Shown: positions 47,149 to 56,732, counted from the stretch's first letter. The stretch: 64,000 nt of DNA from Caldilineaceae bacterium bin34 (GCA_002238555.1 MPMO01000006.1:59930-123929); one strand, 5' to 3'. The notes: generated by a model from the sequence alone, not told the origin. Numbers and translations are program-made.

Positions 47149-48396
47149 ATGGCCACGGTACTGAAGCTGCCCGTCGATTCCCTGCGTTCGTGGGGACGGG
47201 ACCGCAAGTCGCACGGGATGATCGGACTGATGTCCTACTCCCACCTGGCCTTGGAGGGCTGCCATCATTTCCTGCCGGTGATCGTGCCCTTGCTGGTGAT
47301 AAACCTGGGTGTTGACTATGCCCGCATCGGAGCACTCACGCTGGTAGCCCTGTCTGTTACCGCAGGCACCCAGCCATGTTTCGGTTGGCTGTCGGACCGG
47401 TGGCAACCCGAGTTGATAATCCCGCTCAGCGTTGTTTGGGTCGGTTTGTGCATGGCACTGTCCGGCGTCATGCCGACGTTCGCGTGGCTGAGCATCGTCG
47501 TGGTCGCCGCAAGCCTGGGGTCCGCAGCGTTCCATCCCGCGGCCGCGGCGGTGGCACTGTCCGTTGTGAGTCGCAATCCGGGCACGATGTTCTCCGTCTT
47601 TTCCCTCGGCGGCACGTTGGGGGTGGCTTTGTCTCCGCTGCTGATCAACTACCTGCTTCCAGCCTGGGGCCTGCCGGCCACCCTGCTGTACCTGCCGGTG
47701 GCACTGGTATCGGCTGCGGTGGTCTTCCTGGGTTTGAGGGTGTTGGTGCCCGAGGCGGTGAGGGTTCGCAGGTCGTCCAACCGCAACGCCACGGGCACCG
47801 TGGAGCCGCTTCCCCGAACCATCGTTGTGCTCCTGGGACTGCTGGTGGTGTCCACCATGACACGCTCGTGGGTTTTGGGAGCCGTATCCACCTATGTCCC
47901 GGCGTGGGTCCTGGACAAGTTCGGCAACTCCACGCTGGGAGGCGAACTTCTGGCCCTGTCCGCGCTGATGGGCGCGGTTGGCAACTTTGTGGGAGGCTAC
48001 ACCGCGGATCGGTTTTCCGGATGGAAAGTCCTGGCTGTGGCGTTGGCCGGGGTGGCGCTGGCCCTATGGGCAGTGGTCCGCGTGCCTGTCTGGGCCCTGT
48101 TTCCCTGCGTCGGTGTCTTCGGATTTGCCCTGGGGGCCACCCTTCCTGTGCCGGTTTTGCTGGCCCGCAGGCTTATCCCGACCCGAACCGGTTTGGCGGC
48201 GGCCCTGATCATGGGATTGGGTTGGGTTCCCTCGGGAATTGGCGCCGGGCTGGCTGGCTGGACCGCGGACAGGTTCGGGCTTCAGGCTGCCCTGGATCCA
48301 CTGGCCCTGTATCCCCTTGCCGGAGTGGGCATCATTGCGCTCTTTGCCTGGCTGGCTCGGGAGTGGGATATCCCGGATCTGCGGGCCGAGGTGTGA
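47149..48396 (+). CDS. MFS transporter, fosmidomycin-resistance (Fsr)-like
   Basis: 415 residues with about twelve helices. The N-terminus SYSHLALEGCHHFLPVIVPLLV and the CFGWLSDRWQPELIIPL motif A resemble Fsr-type carriers. The second half has the paired GGYTADRFSGWKVL loop. The function is probably efflux of a small organic molecule, substrate unknown. It follows the phosphatase gene by 83 bp and ends 8 bp before the convergent unknown pair. Confidence 0.83.
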   Translation: MATVLKLPVDSLRSWGRDRKSHGMIGLMSYSHLALEGCHHFLPVIVPLLVINLGVDYARIGALTLVALSVTAGTQPCFGWLSDRWQPELIIPLSVVWVGLCMALSGVMPTFAWLSIVVVAASLGSAAFHPAAAAVALSVVSRNPGTMFSVFSLGGTLGVALSPLLINYLLPAWGLPATLLYLPVALVSAAVVFLGLRVLVPEAVRVRRSSNRNATGTVEPLPRTIVVLLGLLVVSTMTRSWVLGAVSTYVPAWVLDKFGNSTLGGELLALSALMGAVGNFVGGYTADRFSGWKVLAVALAGVALALWAVVRVPVWALFPCVGVFGFALGATLPVPVLLARRLIPTRTGLAAALIMGLGWVPSGIGAGLAGWTADRFGLQAALDPLALYPLAGVGIIALFAWLAREWDIPDLRAEV

Positions 48397-48404
48397 CCTC
48401 CGCG

Positions 48405-49265
48405 TCATTCCCTGTCGGTGGACAGAAGTGACGAGTCCACATACAGGAACGCGCGCTTGGAGCTGTTGGTTTCCACAAAGTAGGCCAAGTTCAGCATGCA
48501 CCAGAGGTTGGGCATGGCCGGTATGCGGATGGGTTCGACCCCGCGGCACGCATGGACGCGGTTGTTGCACTGGAATTCCAGGAACCGCATGTCCCGCAGG
48601 TCGAAGTCCAGCCTCAGGTAGTACCAGTTGTGCTTGGTTGCGACTTCGTTGTAGCAAAGCCGCTGGCCACCATCCGGAAGGTCGGACCAGCCGTCCGGCC
48701 CCAAGTGGAAGTGCGACTTGGTTTCTCCGCGGCCGCCGATGTCATGGACCGTGCGGTGCGTACTTTTGTACTGCCATTTCTCCGGCCGTCCGGACTTGTC
48801 CGCGTTGAGGTAGCGCACATGCGGCATGACCCGGTGGGGTTGTGTCCGGAGGTCGTCGTCCTGCAGGTCCAGAAGGATGCCGAACGCGCGGACATCGGTG
48901 CTGGAGAGCTTGAGTTCCGATGCTTCCGGCTTGAAGGTCACAATCGATTCCCATCGGATGCGCGTGGCCACGCGCCAGGTCAGGCGCTTGATTGCAACCG
49001 CCAAGGCGCCGGGCCGCGGCAGGGTGGCCAGTTTCATCGCATAGCTGCCGTGAAGAGATCCGTCCGTGCCCGTGTCCCAGACCGTGAGATTGCTGAGCAT
49101 CGGATCGCGCAGGTCCGCATACTCCGGCAACATGGAGTCGAGCGAGTCCTCGTAGTTGCCGACGAGACCGGTCCAGCCCTGCATTCCCCGGTTGAAGTCG
49201 TCGTGGACCAGGATTCGATCCAGGGGGTCGAAGAGATCCAAGGCCGGCGGCAGGATGCGGGTCAC
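48405..49265 (-). CDS. Conserved protein of unknown function (family common in marine/sponge bacteria)
   Basis: 286 residues, no signal peptide and no helix. The sequence is rich in Trp, Tyr, Asp and beta-type segments (for example HDDFNRGMQGWTGLVGNYED and LNLAYFVETNSSKRAFLYVD) and looks like a jelly-roll sandwich. I know similar proteins from PhyH- and sulfatase-rich genomes but cannot name a function. It overlaps the smaller unknown gene upstream by 4 bp (ATGA), so the two are translated together. It probably acts with that partner on a carbohydrate or small molecule; this is inference. Confidence 0.6.
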   Translation of the reverse strand: MTRILPPALDLFDPLDRILVHDDFNRGMQGWTGLVGNYEDSLDSMLPEYADLRDPMLSNLTVWDTGTDGSLHGSYAMKLATLPRPGALAVAIKRLTWRVATRIRWESIVTFKPEASELKLSSTDVRAFGILLDLQDDDLRTQPHRVMPHVRYLNADKSGRPEKWQYKSTHRTVHDIGGRGETKSHFHLGPDGWSDLPDGGQRLCYNEVATKHNWYYLRLDFDLRDMRFLEFQCNNRVHACRGVEPIRIPAMPNLWCMLNLAYFVETNSSKRAFLYVDSSLLSTDRE

Positions 49266-49636
49266 GACTTGAGGGTCAGGTAGGCCATGAAGCGCGGTAT
49301 CGGCTGGAGGCTGCGGTAGCGATAGTTAGCTTTACGTTCGGGCGAAGATGACACCGTGCCGGACAGGCGCAGCCATCCTCCGAAGTGTTTCAATTGCTTG
49401 TGCCAAAGGGGATTTTGTTCGTCGAACTCAAACGTACCTTGGGACAGTTCCGCCCAATGGATCCCGTCCGGGGAGATTTCCACCCTGTATTGCAAGACAA
49501 TTGGAAAAGGATCGGGATCCAGAATTCGGACGAAATAGACGGCTTCGGCGGCCCAAGCCGTCTCCCACGGCTCGGTGGTGAAGGAGCCGTTCCAGGCTGC
49601 GTTCCGGGCGACCACCGCCGTGTGGCTTTGGCGCAT
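49262..49636 (-). CDS. Small conserved protein of unknown function
   Basis: 124 residues. It has beta-sheet-like character and Trp/Phe-rich segments (ISPDGIHWAELSQGTF, HFGGWLRLSGTV), reminiscent of a small discoidin/F5-8-like sandwich, but no motif settles it. Its stop overlaps the start of the downstream 286-residue unknown by 4 bp, a typical operon coupling. The two are likely to form a functional pair. Confidence 0.6.
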   Translation of the reverse strand: MRQSHTAVVARNAAWNGSFTTEPWETAWAAEAVYFVRILDPDPFPIVLQYRVEISPDGIHWAELSQGTFEFDEQNPLWHKQLKHFGGWLRLSGTVSSSPERKANYRYRSLQPIPRFMAYLTLKS

Positions 49637-49666
49637 GGCAGTGGTTGGGGGCCGACCCCGTCCGGT

Positions 49667-50854
49667 TCAGTCGTTCAGGGCCGCGTAGGCCTGGCTCTGG
49701 AACATGCGGGCGACGTCATGCAGGCCGGACGGCATCAGCTGGGACATGAAGATGCCCAGCAGATCCGCGTTGGGATCGATCCAGAAGTAGGTGTTGGCGG
49801 CACCGGCCCAGCCGTATTCGCCGACCCCCGAGAGGTGTCGGTGGCGGCCGGGGGACTTCAACACCCTGAAACCCAGGCCGAAGCCATACGCGCCGTAGCC
49901 GCCGTCCATGTTGCCGAAGACCTCCATGCCTTTCTTGAGGTGGTCGGTGGCCATGTAGCGGACCGTACGCGGCCCAAGGAGGCGCACCCCGTCCAAGGTG
50001 CCTTCGTTGAGGAGCATTTGTGCGAATCGGAGATAGTCCGCCGTGGTGCCTGCCAGCCCCCCGCCGCCGGATTCCGTCTTGACTCCGGTCACCACCGGGT
50101 CCCGGTCCGGCCTGGGCATGGGTTCCAGCCGGCCGTAGTGGTTGGTCTGGTAGTTGATCGACAGCCGCCCCAGATCTTTTTCAGGCACCTGGAATCGGGT
50201 GTCCTTCATGCCCAGCGGCTCGAAGATCATCTCGTTCAGGGACTCGCCCAGGGTCTTGCCCGTGACCGCGGCAACGACCCATCCGAGCACGTCCGTGGCA
50301 ATGCTGTAGCGCCACTGGGCACCCGGTTGAAAGACCAGGGGGATGCGGCACAGCCGGTCCAGGGCTTCGTCGGGGGTCAACTGACGGTCGAGGACTTGGG
50401 CATCCGCGTACATGCGGTCCACGGGGTGCGACTCGTCAAAGCCGTAGGTGAGGCCGGCCGTGTGCATCAGCAGGTCCCGGACGAGGACCGGCCGCTCGAG
50501 GTTGGCGGTGGTGTTCTCATCGACATAGACCTTGAGGTTGTGGAACGCGGGCAGGTATTCCCCTACCGGGTCGGCAATCTGAAGACGCCCTGCCTCGAAC
50601 AGCATCATGGTGGCGACGCTCACGATGGGCTTCGTCATCGAATAGATGCGGAAGATCGTGTCGTCGGCCGTCGGGACATCGTTTGCCTTGTCCTGCCAGC
50701 CGAACGAGGCGAAGTGGAAGGGCTTGTCCCTGCGTGCCAGCAGAACCTGGATGCCGTTCAAGTGGCCTTTATCAATCGCCCCCTGCATGGAGGCATCGAG
50801 CCTGGAGAGTTGCTGCTCCGAAACGTTGGCCTGTTCAGGCGTGCACAGCTGCAT
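49667..50854 (-). CDS. Class C beta-lactamase-fold serine hydrolase
   Basis: 395 residues without a signal peptide, so probably cytoplasmic. The catalytic motifs of the esterase/penicillin-binding branch are SMTK (S-x-x-K, near residues 72-75), YSI in WRYSIATD for the YxN position (N replaced), and GEYGWAGA for the HxG/KTG position. This set is usual for EstB-like esterases rather than true beta-lactamases. It is transcribed away from the sulfatase gene. Substrate unknown. The ATG is preceded by no strong Shine-Dalgarno. Confidence 0.83.
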   Translation of the reverse strand: MQLCTPEQANVSEQQLSRLDASMQGAIDKGHLNGIQVLLARRDKPFHFASFGWQDKANDVPTADDTIFRIYSMTKPIVSVATMMLFEAGRLQIADPVGEYLPAFHNLKVYVDENTTANLERPVLVRDLLMHTAGLTYGFDESHPVDRMYADAQVLDRQLTPDEALDRLCRIPLVFQPGAQWRYSIATDVLGWVVAAVTGKTLGESLNEMIFEPLGMKDTRFQVPEKDLGRLSINYQTNHYGRLEPMPRPDRDPVVTGVKTESGGGGLAGTTADYLRFAQMLLNEGTLDGVRLLGPRTVRYMATDHLKKGMEVFGNMDGGYGAYGFGLGFRVLKSPGRHRHLSGVGEYGWAGAANTYFWIDPNADLLGIFMSQLMPSGLHDVARMFQSQAYAALND

Positions 50855-51248
50855 GGGGATCCCGTGGAATGCAATGGGCGGATGCGGTCGTCGGCGATCT
50901 TAGCAGGATCAACCCTGTTCAATTCCGATTGAACCGTTGTGTGGGGTGGGTGTATACGGCTGCGAGGACAAGCCTTGCCGTAACCGAGGACGTTCAGCTC
51001 ACTGGCGAGGGATGGGCAGGGCCGGCGGCCAAGCCGTACACCAAACCTGCGGGTTCGTCGTCGTCGACCGTATCCGGGCGCTGCGGCTTGGTGGGTTAGA
51101 CTGCCAAAATCCATCATGCGCGTCAGGTCAGACCTTGCACCGTTGGGTTGCCACCCCTGGTTGATCCCGATTTCCACCGTGTGGTGGGCTTGCCGAAGCC
51201 GGGATTGGCTTCCATTCCCCTGCGGTTCACGTTAGGAGAGTTTCGTTC
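50855..51248. other. Divergent spacer between hydrolase and sulfatase genes
   Basis: 394 bp without a gene. A plus-strand pair TTGAAC (50929-50934) and TATACG (50953-50958), 18 bp apart, could drive the sulfatase operon from about 285 bp upstream. On the minus strand a TAAGAT (50902-50897) is a possible -10 for the hydrolase, without a good -35. Confidence 0.4.
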
Positions 51249-52724
51249 GTGCGTCCCAATATCCTCGTGTTCATGACGGACCAGGAACAAGCCGACGTGG
51301 TTTCGCCGGCTCATCCCTGCATCACGCCCCGAGCGGAACGGTTTGCGTCCGAAGGCATCACCTTTGCGTCAACCTATGCGCCTACCGCACACTGTTGTCC
51401 ATCGCGCGCCACCTTCTTCACGGGTCTGTATCCCAGTCGGCATGGGATCCACAACAACGTCAACACCAGCACCGCCATCAACTTCGGCTTGAACGAAGGG
51501 GTCGAAACGTTTTCGGAGAGACTGCGGGAGCACGGATATCGGATGCCGTTCAGCGGGAAGTGGCATGTATCCGCCCACGAATCCGCCGGGGATCGCGGCT
51601 GGGACGAACTGGCACCTTCCACACCGGTCAAGGCGGCCGGTCGATCTGCCCCCAGGGATGTTGACAGGTGGGAAGGGTTGGCGTACGAGGATGAACTTCC
51701 GCCACGAACACCGGGCCGTGTTCAGCGTCCGGGTTGGGGTGACTTCGAGGTGTACCGCACCCTGGAGGACTCGGGAGACAAGGCCTACGAGGGCCTTTCG
51801 GACTACCGGGTTGTCAGCCGGGCCGTGGATTGGCTGCACAACGAGGCTGCCAAGGAGGAAACTCCTTGGATGATGTGGGTTGGCCCCATCGGACCGCACG
51901 ATCCCTTCAACGTTCCCAGGCGCTACCGGGACATGTACGACGCGGCCGGCATTGAGTTGCCGGAAAGCTACGGGGACAGCCTGCGCGACAAGCCGGCCAT
52001 ATACCAGCGGCAGCGCAGGCAGCTGTGGGATCAACTGACCCCCGACGAGGTTCGGGACTCGATTGCCCATTATTGGGCCTACTGCACCCTGGAAGATGCC
52101 CTGTTCGGCGAGGTGCTCGACGCCCTGGAGGCAACGGGACAGGCCGACGACACCCTGGTCCTGTTCATGTCGGACCATGGCGACTACTGTGGCGCGCACG
52201 GCCTTTACCTCAAGGGGATTCCCGCCTTCCGCGAGGCCTATCATGTACCGTGCATCGCGCGCTGGCCCCGCGGCATCAAAAATCCTGGCAGGACCGTGGA
52301 GCGGCTCGTGTCCATGGCCGACTTTGCACCAACCTTCCTGGACTTGGCCGGGGTGTCCAGCGACCAGCGGCACACGGGTTGCAGCCTGGTGCCGTTTCTC
52401 GAGGACGGGGAACCCGACAACTGGCGTACCCATCTGTGCACCCAGCTGAATGGCGTTGAGCTGTACTACACCCAACGGGCTGTCTTCAGCGATCGCTACA
52501 AGTATGTGTTCAACGGGTTTGACTTCGACGAGTTCTACGACCTGGAAAAGGATCCGCACGAGATGGTGAACCGCATTGATGATCCTTCGTACGAGAAGGT
52601 GCGCAAGGACTTGATCAGACACTTGTGGGAATTCGCCCGACAGGAGGACGATCACATCTTCAATCCGTACGGTACGGTGGCATTGCTGCCATACGGTCCA
52701 ACCGTGGCCAATACGGAAGGCTGA
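51249..52724 (+). CDS. Sulfatase (type I, formylglycine-dependent)
   Basis: 491 residues. The GTG has AGGAGAG 8 bp upstream. The N-terminus has the metal-binding MTDQ (NILVFMTDQEQ), and the sulfatase signature is CCPSRATFFTGLYPSRHG, where the first Cys fits C-x-P-x-R and would be converted to formylglycine. The second metal cluster is FMSDHGDYCGAHGLYLKG. No signal peptide is visible, so it acts in the cytoplasm unless exported by another route. No formylglycine-generating enzyme is in the window. It probably desulfates an organic sulfate ester; the following PhyH and CehA-like genes may process the product. Confidence 0.9.
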   Translation: MRPNILVFMTDQEQADVVSPAHPCITPRAERFASEGITFASTYAPTAHCCPSRATFFTGLYPSRHGIHNNVNTSTAINFGLNEGVETFSERLREHGYRMPFSGKWHVSAHESAGDRGWDELAPSTPVKAAGRSAPRDVDRWEGLAYEDELPPRTPGRVQRPGWGDFEVYRTLEDSGDKAYEGLSDYRVVSRAVDWLHNEAAKEETPWMMWVGPIGPHDPFNVPRRYRDMYDAAGIELPESYGDSLRDKPAIYQRQRRQLWDQLTPDEVRDSIAHYWAYCTLEDALFGEVLDALEATGQADDTLVLFMSDHGDYCGAHGLYLKGIPAFREAYHVPCIARWPRGIKNPGRTVERLVSMADFAPTFLDLAGVSSDQRHTGCSLVPFLEDGEPDNWRTHLCTQLNGVELYYTQRAVFSDRYKYVFNGFDFDEFYDLEKDPHEMVNRIDDPSYEKVRKDLIRHLWEFARQEDDHIFNPYGTVALLPYGPTVANTEG

Positions 52725-52869
52725 GCGAGGGCCTGCGGCATTGTCGGCCCGATGTCCGGCCGGTGTCGGGCTGGTTCGGATTGGGATGCACCGAAGTCGC
52801 CGTGCCGCCATCGGGGGTTCCAGCAGCGCTGGCCACGACATCAGGACGAGATCCGGGAGGGACTTGAGC

Positions 52870-53622
52870 ATGAACGGGGATGAACGATATCTGTTTGACC
52901 TGCAGGGGTTTCTGGTGGTGGAAGACGCCCTGGATGCCAACCAGCTGACCGCATTGAACGAAATCCTGGATCGGCGCATCAAGGACGAGGTGGCTGCGGA
53001 CGACCACACACATCGGTTTCTTGATTTGTTGGAATGGGGCAAGCCGTACCAGGATCTGGTCGACAACCCGCGCATCATCGATTACCTGGCGGAACTGATC
53101 GGCGATCCCCTGCGGTTGGATCACGTCTACCTCGACATCATCAGGTCGGGCAAGGGCCCCATCGGAACTTCGCTGCACGGCGGCGCGACACCCCTGCATC
53201 CCACGCACTACTACCGGCACCGGAACCACACGATGCGCAACGGCCTGTTTGTCGTGGCCTACAACCTGTACGACGTAAACCCGGGAGACGGAGGTTTTGC
53301 GGCCGTGCCCGGCAGTCACAAGAGCAACTACGCCTTTCCGAGCCACTGGCAGGAACTGGACGGGAGCCAGGATCTGCCATTTGTGGCCAAAGTCACCGGC
53401 AGGGCGGGAACCGCCATCCTGTTTACCGAGGCCATGACCCACGGCACGCTGCCCTGGCATGGCCGGGAACGGCGCACCATCTTCTACAAGTATTCCCCTC
53501 CCGCCGTGTCCTGGTCCAACCGGTACTTCAACGCCGCCGACTATCCGGCGATGACGGAGCGGCAAAAGGCCATGCTGGCACCGCCAAGTGCCCTCGCATC
53601 TCCGTTTCTGAACGGCGGCTGA
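52870..53622 (+). CDS. PhyH-family dioxygenase lacking the HxD aspartate
   Basis: 250 residues, ATG with GGGAGG 9 bp upstream. The fold is recognisable from VAYNLYDVNPGDGGFAAVPG followed by SHKSNYAFP, the distal His in EAMTHGTLPW and the Arg in RRTIFYKYSP. In the position of the proximal HxD, about 25-35 residues before LYDV, only HGG, HPT or HYY occur, none with Asp. Fe/2-oxoglutarate halogenases have Ala or Gly there, but a Glu or other ligand elsewhere is also possible. It lies 145 bp after the sulfatase gene. Confidence 0.8.
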   Translation: MNGDERYLFDLQGFLVVEDALDANQLTALNEILDRRIKDEVAADDHTHRFLDLLEWGKPYQDLVDNPRIIDYLAELIGDPLRLDHVYLDIIRSGKGPIGTSLHGGATPLHPTHYYRHRNHTMRNGLFVVAYNLYDVNPGDGGFAAVPGSHKSNYAFPSHWQELDGSQDLPFVAKVTGRAGTAILFTEAMTHGTLPWHGRERRTIFYKYSPPAVSWSNRYFNAADYPAMTERQKAMLAPPSALASPFLNGG

Positions 53623-53955
53623 CACCGGAAAGTGGGCCCGCTCCACATGCCGTGCTCCAGTGCGGCCGGAGCGTGTCCGAAGCGAGCGGTTCAAGCCGGT
53701 CGCCAAGGCCGGCTGCCGTCGTTAATGAAGGCTCTGTGCCGGCGACCAACGGATGGCAGCTGCCGGTTTTGACCGGACCGTTGCCGCCTGAGCCCGTCTC
53801 CGGCTTCGGTAGACTGTAGTCGCCCGCGACTGCAAGTCCCGATTCCGCCGTGGTCGACCCGGCCTCCGCGGAGGCCGGCCGGCGCGTCGGATTCGCAATC
53901 CAGCCACAAACCGTGGTTTCCCGGCGATTCTACTCCCAGAGTAAGTGAAGGAAGC
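53623..53955. other. Spacer before the CehA-like gene
   Basis: 333 bp without a recognisable gene. It contains the long palindrome at 53859-53878 and a GAAGGA purine stretch just before the next ATG. Confidence 0.4.
53859..53878. repeat. Perfect 20-bp palindrome
   Basis: CCGGCCTCCGCGGAGGCCGG is fully self-complementary. As RNA it would form an 8-bp stem with a CGCG loop. It lies 78 bp upstream of the CehA-like start; it may be an operator or a terminator for the PhyH gene. Confidence 0.55.
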
Positions 53956-56514
53956 ATGTCCCAAGTCCCCTCAACGCCGCTTGGTCGCCCCGTAGACCTG
54001 TCAGCCGTCTTTAATGCCACACGGTCCGGTCTGCCGGCCGCACTTCACCCCGGAACGGCCTTGGAACCGGGATACGGCGAAGTGGCCTTTTGGGGGTTGC
54101 CGTTCCTGTTGGGCGGATCTTCGTCGTCGGACCCGGATGTGATTCACCTGACGGACAACACGGTGCATGTCGCGCTGGATGGTTCCCTCGCCAACTGGCT
54201 GGTCTTCCTGCATTGTGTCGAGGACATCAAAACCAACTACCTGGCGGGATTTGCGGATGATTCAATGGATGGCAATTCAATGGGCGACCCGGTAGCGGAA
54301 TACACGCTGGTCTATGCCGACGGATCCCGTCACGCACAACCCATTCGCAGACGGTTTGCGATCCAGCAGTTGCGGATCGGCTGGGGCGCCAGTGCCTTCG
54401 AAGCCGTTCCCCACCGGCCACACACCGTGGACCCGACGATGATGGAGGCCTATGCCATGGGGGTCACTCCCCGCACCGGCTACGGGTACGGAGAGGTGCG
54501 CCACAATTCGGGCAGGCAGTCGGGCAGGGAGGGCGAAAACCTGTGGGTGTACGCCATGCCCAATCCATACCCAGGCTTGCCATTGGACACGCTGGAACTG
54601 ACGGGCCGCGGCGAGGAGGCTGCCGTCTTCGGCCTCTCGCTGGTGCAAACGGCACAAAACCCATTGCGCTGGGAGCCGCGTCGCAAACTGCGGGTGCCCC
54701 TGCCACCGGGCTTGGAAATCTCGGAGACCGAGGACGTCCTGGGCTTGGACATGGACATGGGCATGGTCATCTCGGCCCGTCCCGTGCTCGTCTACGACCC
54801 CGCATCCTGGAAGCCGGATCCGTTTGACCGGCAACCGGCTGTCAGCACCGAAGCGATCGTGGTCGAATACGCCGCCCATCCCGATGCCCGACTGTATGCG
54901 GCTACCAAGGATGGGTGCAGTCTGGTGGCCGACCTGGCGCAAGTTCCCGATGCGGAGTCCGGCTTGCAGGTGATCGAACCGGCCAGCCGGCCGGTAAAGC
55001 TGCGCTTCCGCCTCAGGGAGAACGGACAACCTATCGCCGTCCGTCTGCATCTGCACGGCGCCCACGGCGAGTACCTGCCGCCGCGCGGCGGGCACCGGCG
55101 GGTCAACGGCCACTGGTTCGAGGACAACTACGGGGAGTTCGTGAACGGTGCCAACCAGTACGCCTACGTGCACGGGGACGTCGAGGCTGAACTGCCTCTG
55201 GGGCCCGTATACCTCGAAGCCGTGTACGGGCTGGAAGCGCTGCCCCACCGGGAAGTCCTCGACATCGGGCCGGAGACCGAGGAGGTGGTTGTTGAGCTGG
55301 ACCGCGTGCTCCGGTGGCGTGAACAGGGATGGGTGTCGGCCGACACCCATGTGCATTTCCTCAGCCCGACCACAGCCCTGTTGGAAGGTGCCGCCGAGGG
55401 TCTGAACGTGGTCAACCTGCTGGCCAGCCAGTGGGGGGAGATGTTCTCCAATGTCACCGACTTCGACGGCGCCACCACCTTGGGCGCCCGCGACTTCGGC
55501 GGCGACGGCGAGTACCTGGTTCGGGTCGGCACCGAAAACCGCATGCACGTACTCGGCCATGTCTCGCTGCTGGGTTACTCGGGCGAGATGATTCACCCCC
55601 TTTGCACGGGCGGTCCCAACGAGTCCGCCATCGGCGATGCCCAGGAAGTCACCATGGCCCAGTGGTCCCGGCGCTGCATCGAGCAGGGCGGCCTGGTCAT
55701 TTCGCCCCACGGACCCAATCCCCAGGGCGAACGGGCGGCCGACGTGGTCCTGGGTTTGGTGCACGGCATCGAAATGATGGTGATGAATCCGTACAGCCAG
55801 CAGATCAGCAGGTACGGCATCGCCGACTGGTACCGCTTCCTGAACCTCGGGTACCACATCCCGGTGGTTGGGGGTTCGGACAAGATGATGGCCAGCGCAC
55901 TGCTGGGCGGGGTACGGACCTACGCCAACCTGGGAGCCCGGGAATTCACCTACGAGAACTGGATGGATGCCGTCCGCGACGGTGACACATTCGTGACCAT
56001 CGGACCGCTGGTGGACGTTGCGGTGGAAGGGCAGAGACCCGGGACCAGAGTTCGTCTGCCGGCATCCGGCGGCACGGTGGCCGTGGAGTGGAAGGTCGAA
56101 TCGGTTCGGGTGCCGATTCACCGGGTGGAGGTGATTGCCGGCGGCAGAATAGTCCAGCTCGAGGACGGCAACGGCGGTCGCACCCTGCAGGGATCCTGCT
56201 CGGTACAGGTCGCGGAGTCAACCTGGATCGCCGTACGGGTGCGCGGAACCTATACCGAGGAGCCCGAACGCATCGCGGCCCACTCCTCGGCCATCATGGT
56301 TACGTTGGAAGGTTTGCCCCACTTCAACGACGAGGCTGCGGTTTCGCTGTTGGCACAGATTGAAGGCACACAGGCCTATCTGGAGACCATCGCCACCCGG
56401 CCGGACGAACAGCGCTTCCAGGCCATGCGCCTGGTCCTGGAACAGGCCTACAATCGACTGCACCAGCGGATGCATGCCAGGGGCATTTTCCATCGACACC
56501 CCCATGGGAAGTGA
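53956..56514 (+). CDS. CehA/McbA-type metallohydrolase (PHP-like C-terminal domain)
   Basis: 852 residues, probably soluble. The first 450 residues are beta-rich domains without a clear family signature. The hydrolase domain begins near 460 with DTHVHF, followed by ENRMHVLGHVSLLG, QGGLVISPHGPNPQG and VGGSDKMMAS; these are the His/Asp-rich metal sites of the CehA/McbA group. That group includes carbaryl carbamate hydrolases. The C-terminal 130 residues are an Ig-like sandwich plus a helical tail. The substrate is unknown; proximity to a sulfatase and a PhyH enzyme suggests stepwise breakdown of a complex organic compound. Confidence 0.8.
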   Translation: MSQVPSTPLGRPVDLSAVFNATRSGLPAALHPGTALEPGYGEVAFWGLPFLLGGSSSSDPDVIHLTDNTVHVALDGSLANWLVFLHCVEDIKTNYLAGFADDSMDGNSMGDPVAEYTLVYADGSRHAQPIRRRFAIQQLRIGWGASAFEAVPHRPHTVDPTMMEAYAMGVTPRTGYGYGEVRHNSGRQSGREGENLWVYAMPNPYPGLPLDTLELTGRGEEAAVFGLSLVQTAQNPLRWEPRRKLRVPLPPGLEISETEDVLGLDMDMGMVISARPVLVYDPASWKPDPFDRQPAVSTEAIVVEYAAHPDARLYAATKDGCSLVADLAQVPDAESGLQVIEPASRPVKLRFRLRENGQPIAVRLHLHGAHGEYLPPRGGHRRVNGHWFEDNYGEFVNGANQYAYVHGDVEAELPLGPVYLEAVYGLEALPHREVLDIGPETEEVVVELDRVLRWREQGWVSADTHVHFLSPTTALLEGAAEGLNVVNLLASQWGEMFSNVTDFDGATTLGARDFGGDGEYLVRVGTENRMHVLGHVSLLGYSGEMIHPLCTGGPNESAIGDAQEVTMAQWSRRCIEQGGLVISPHGPNPQGERAADVVLGLVHGIEMMVMNPYSQQISRYGIADWYRFLNLGYHIPVVGGSDKMMASALLGGVRTYANLGAREFTYENWMDAVRDGDTFVTIGPLVDVAVEGQRPGTRVRLPASGGTVAVEWKVESVRVPIHRVEVIAGGRIVQLEDGNGGRTLQGSCSVQVAESTWIAVRVRGTYTEEPERIAAHSSAIMVTLEGLPHFNDEAAVSLLAQIEGTQAYLETIATRPDEQRFQAMRLVLEQAYNRLHQRMHARGIFHRHPHGK

Positions 56515-56732
56515 GGTCGAGCACCGGGCCGTCCCGGACAGGAATGGCGAATCACGGGTGCGGTGACAGCCAAGTTCGTTCAAACTGCCGGTTGGATCTG
56601 GCGGTGTCAGGGCGGAACCGGTTCCCCTGTCCGCGTCAATGCGGTCGGTGAGAGGAGGCTTCGGCATCCGTTGGGCAACCGCCAAGACGATTCCGCGTTG
56701 GCAGAAACGACCCAATGGTCAAGAAGGTGGAC

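Noticed and set aside
49667..50854. Reading the class C hydrolase as an antibiotic-resistance beta-lactamase
   Set aside because: No signal peptide, and the YxN and KTG positions are those of esterase-type relatives.
54277..56121. 614-codon frame antisense to the CehA-like gene
   Set aside because: His-, Arg- and Gln-rich shadow translation with no domain; the metal motifs are on the sense strand.
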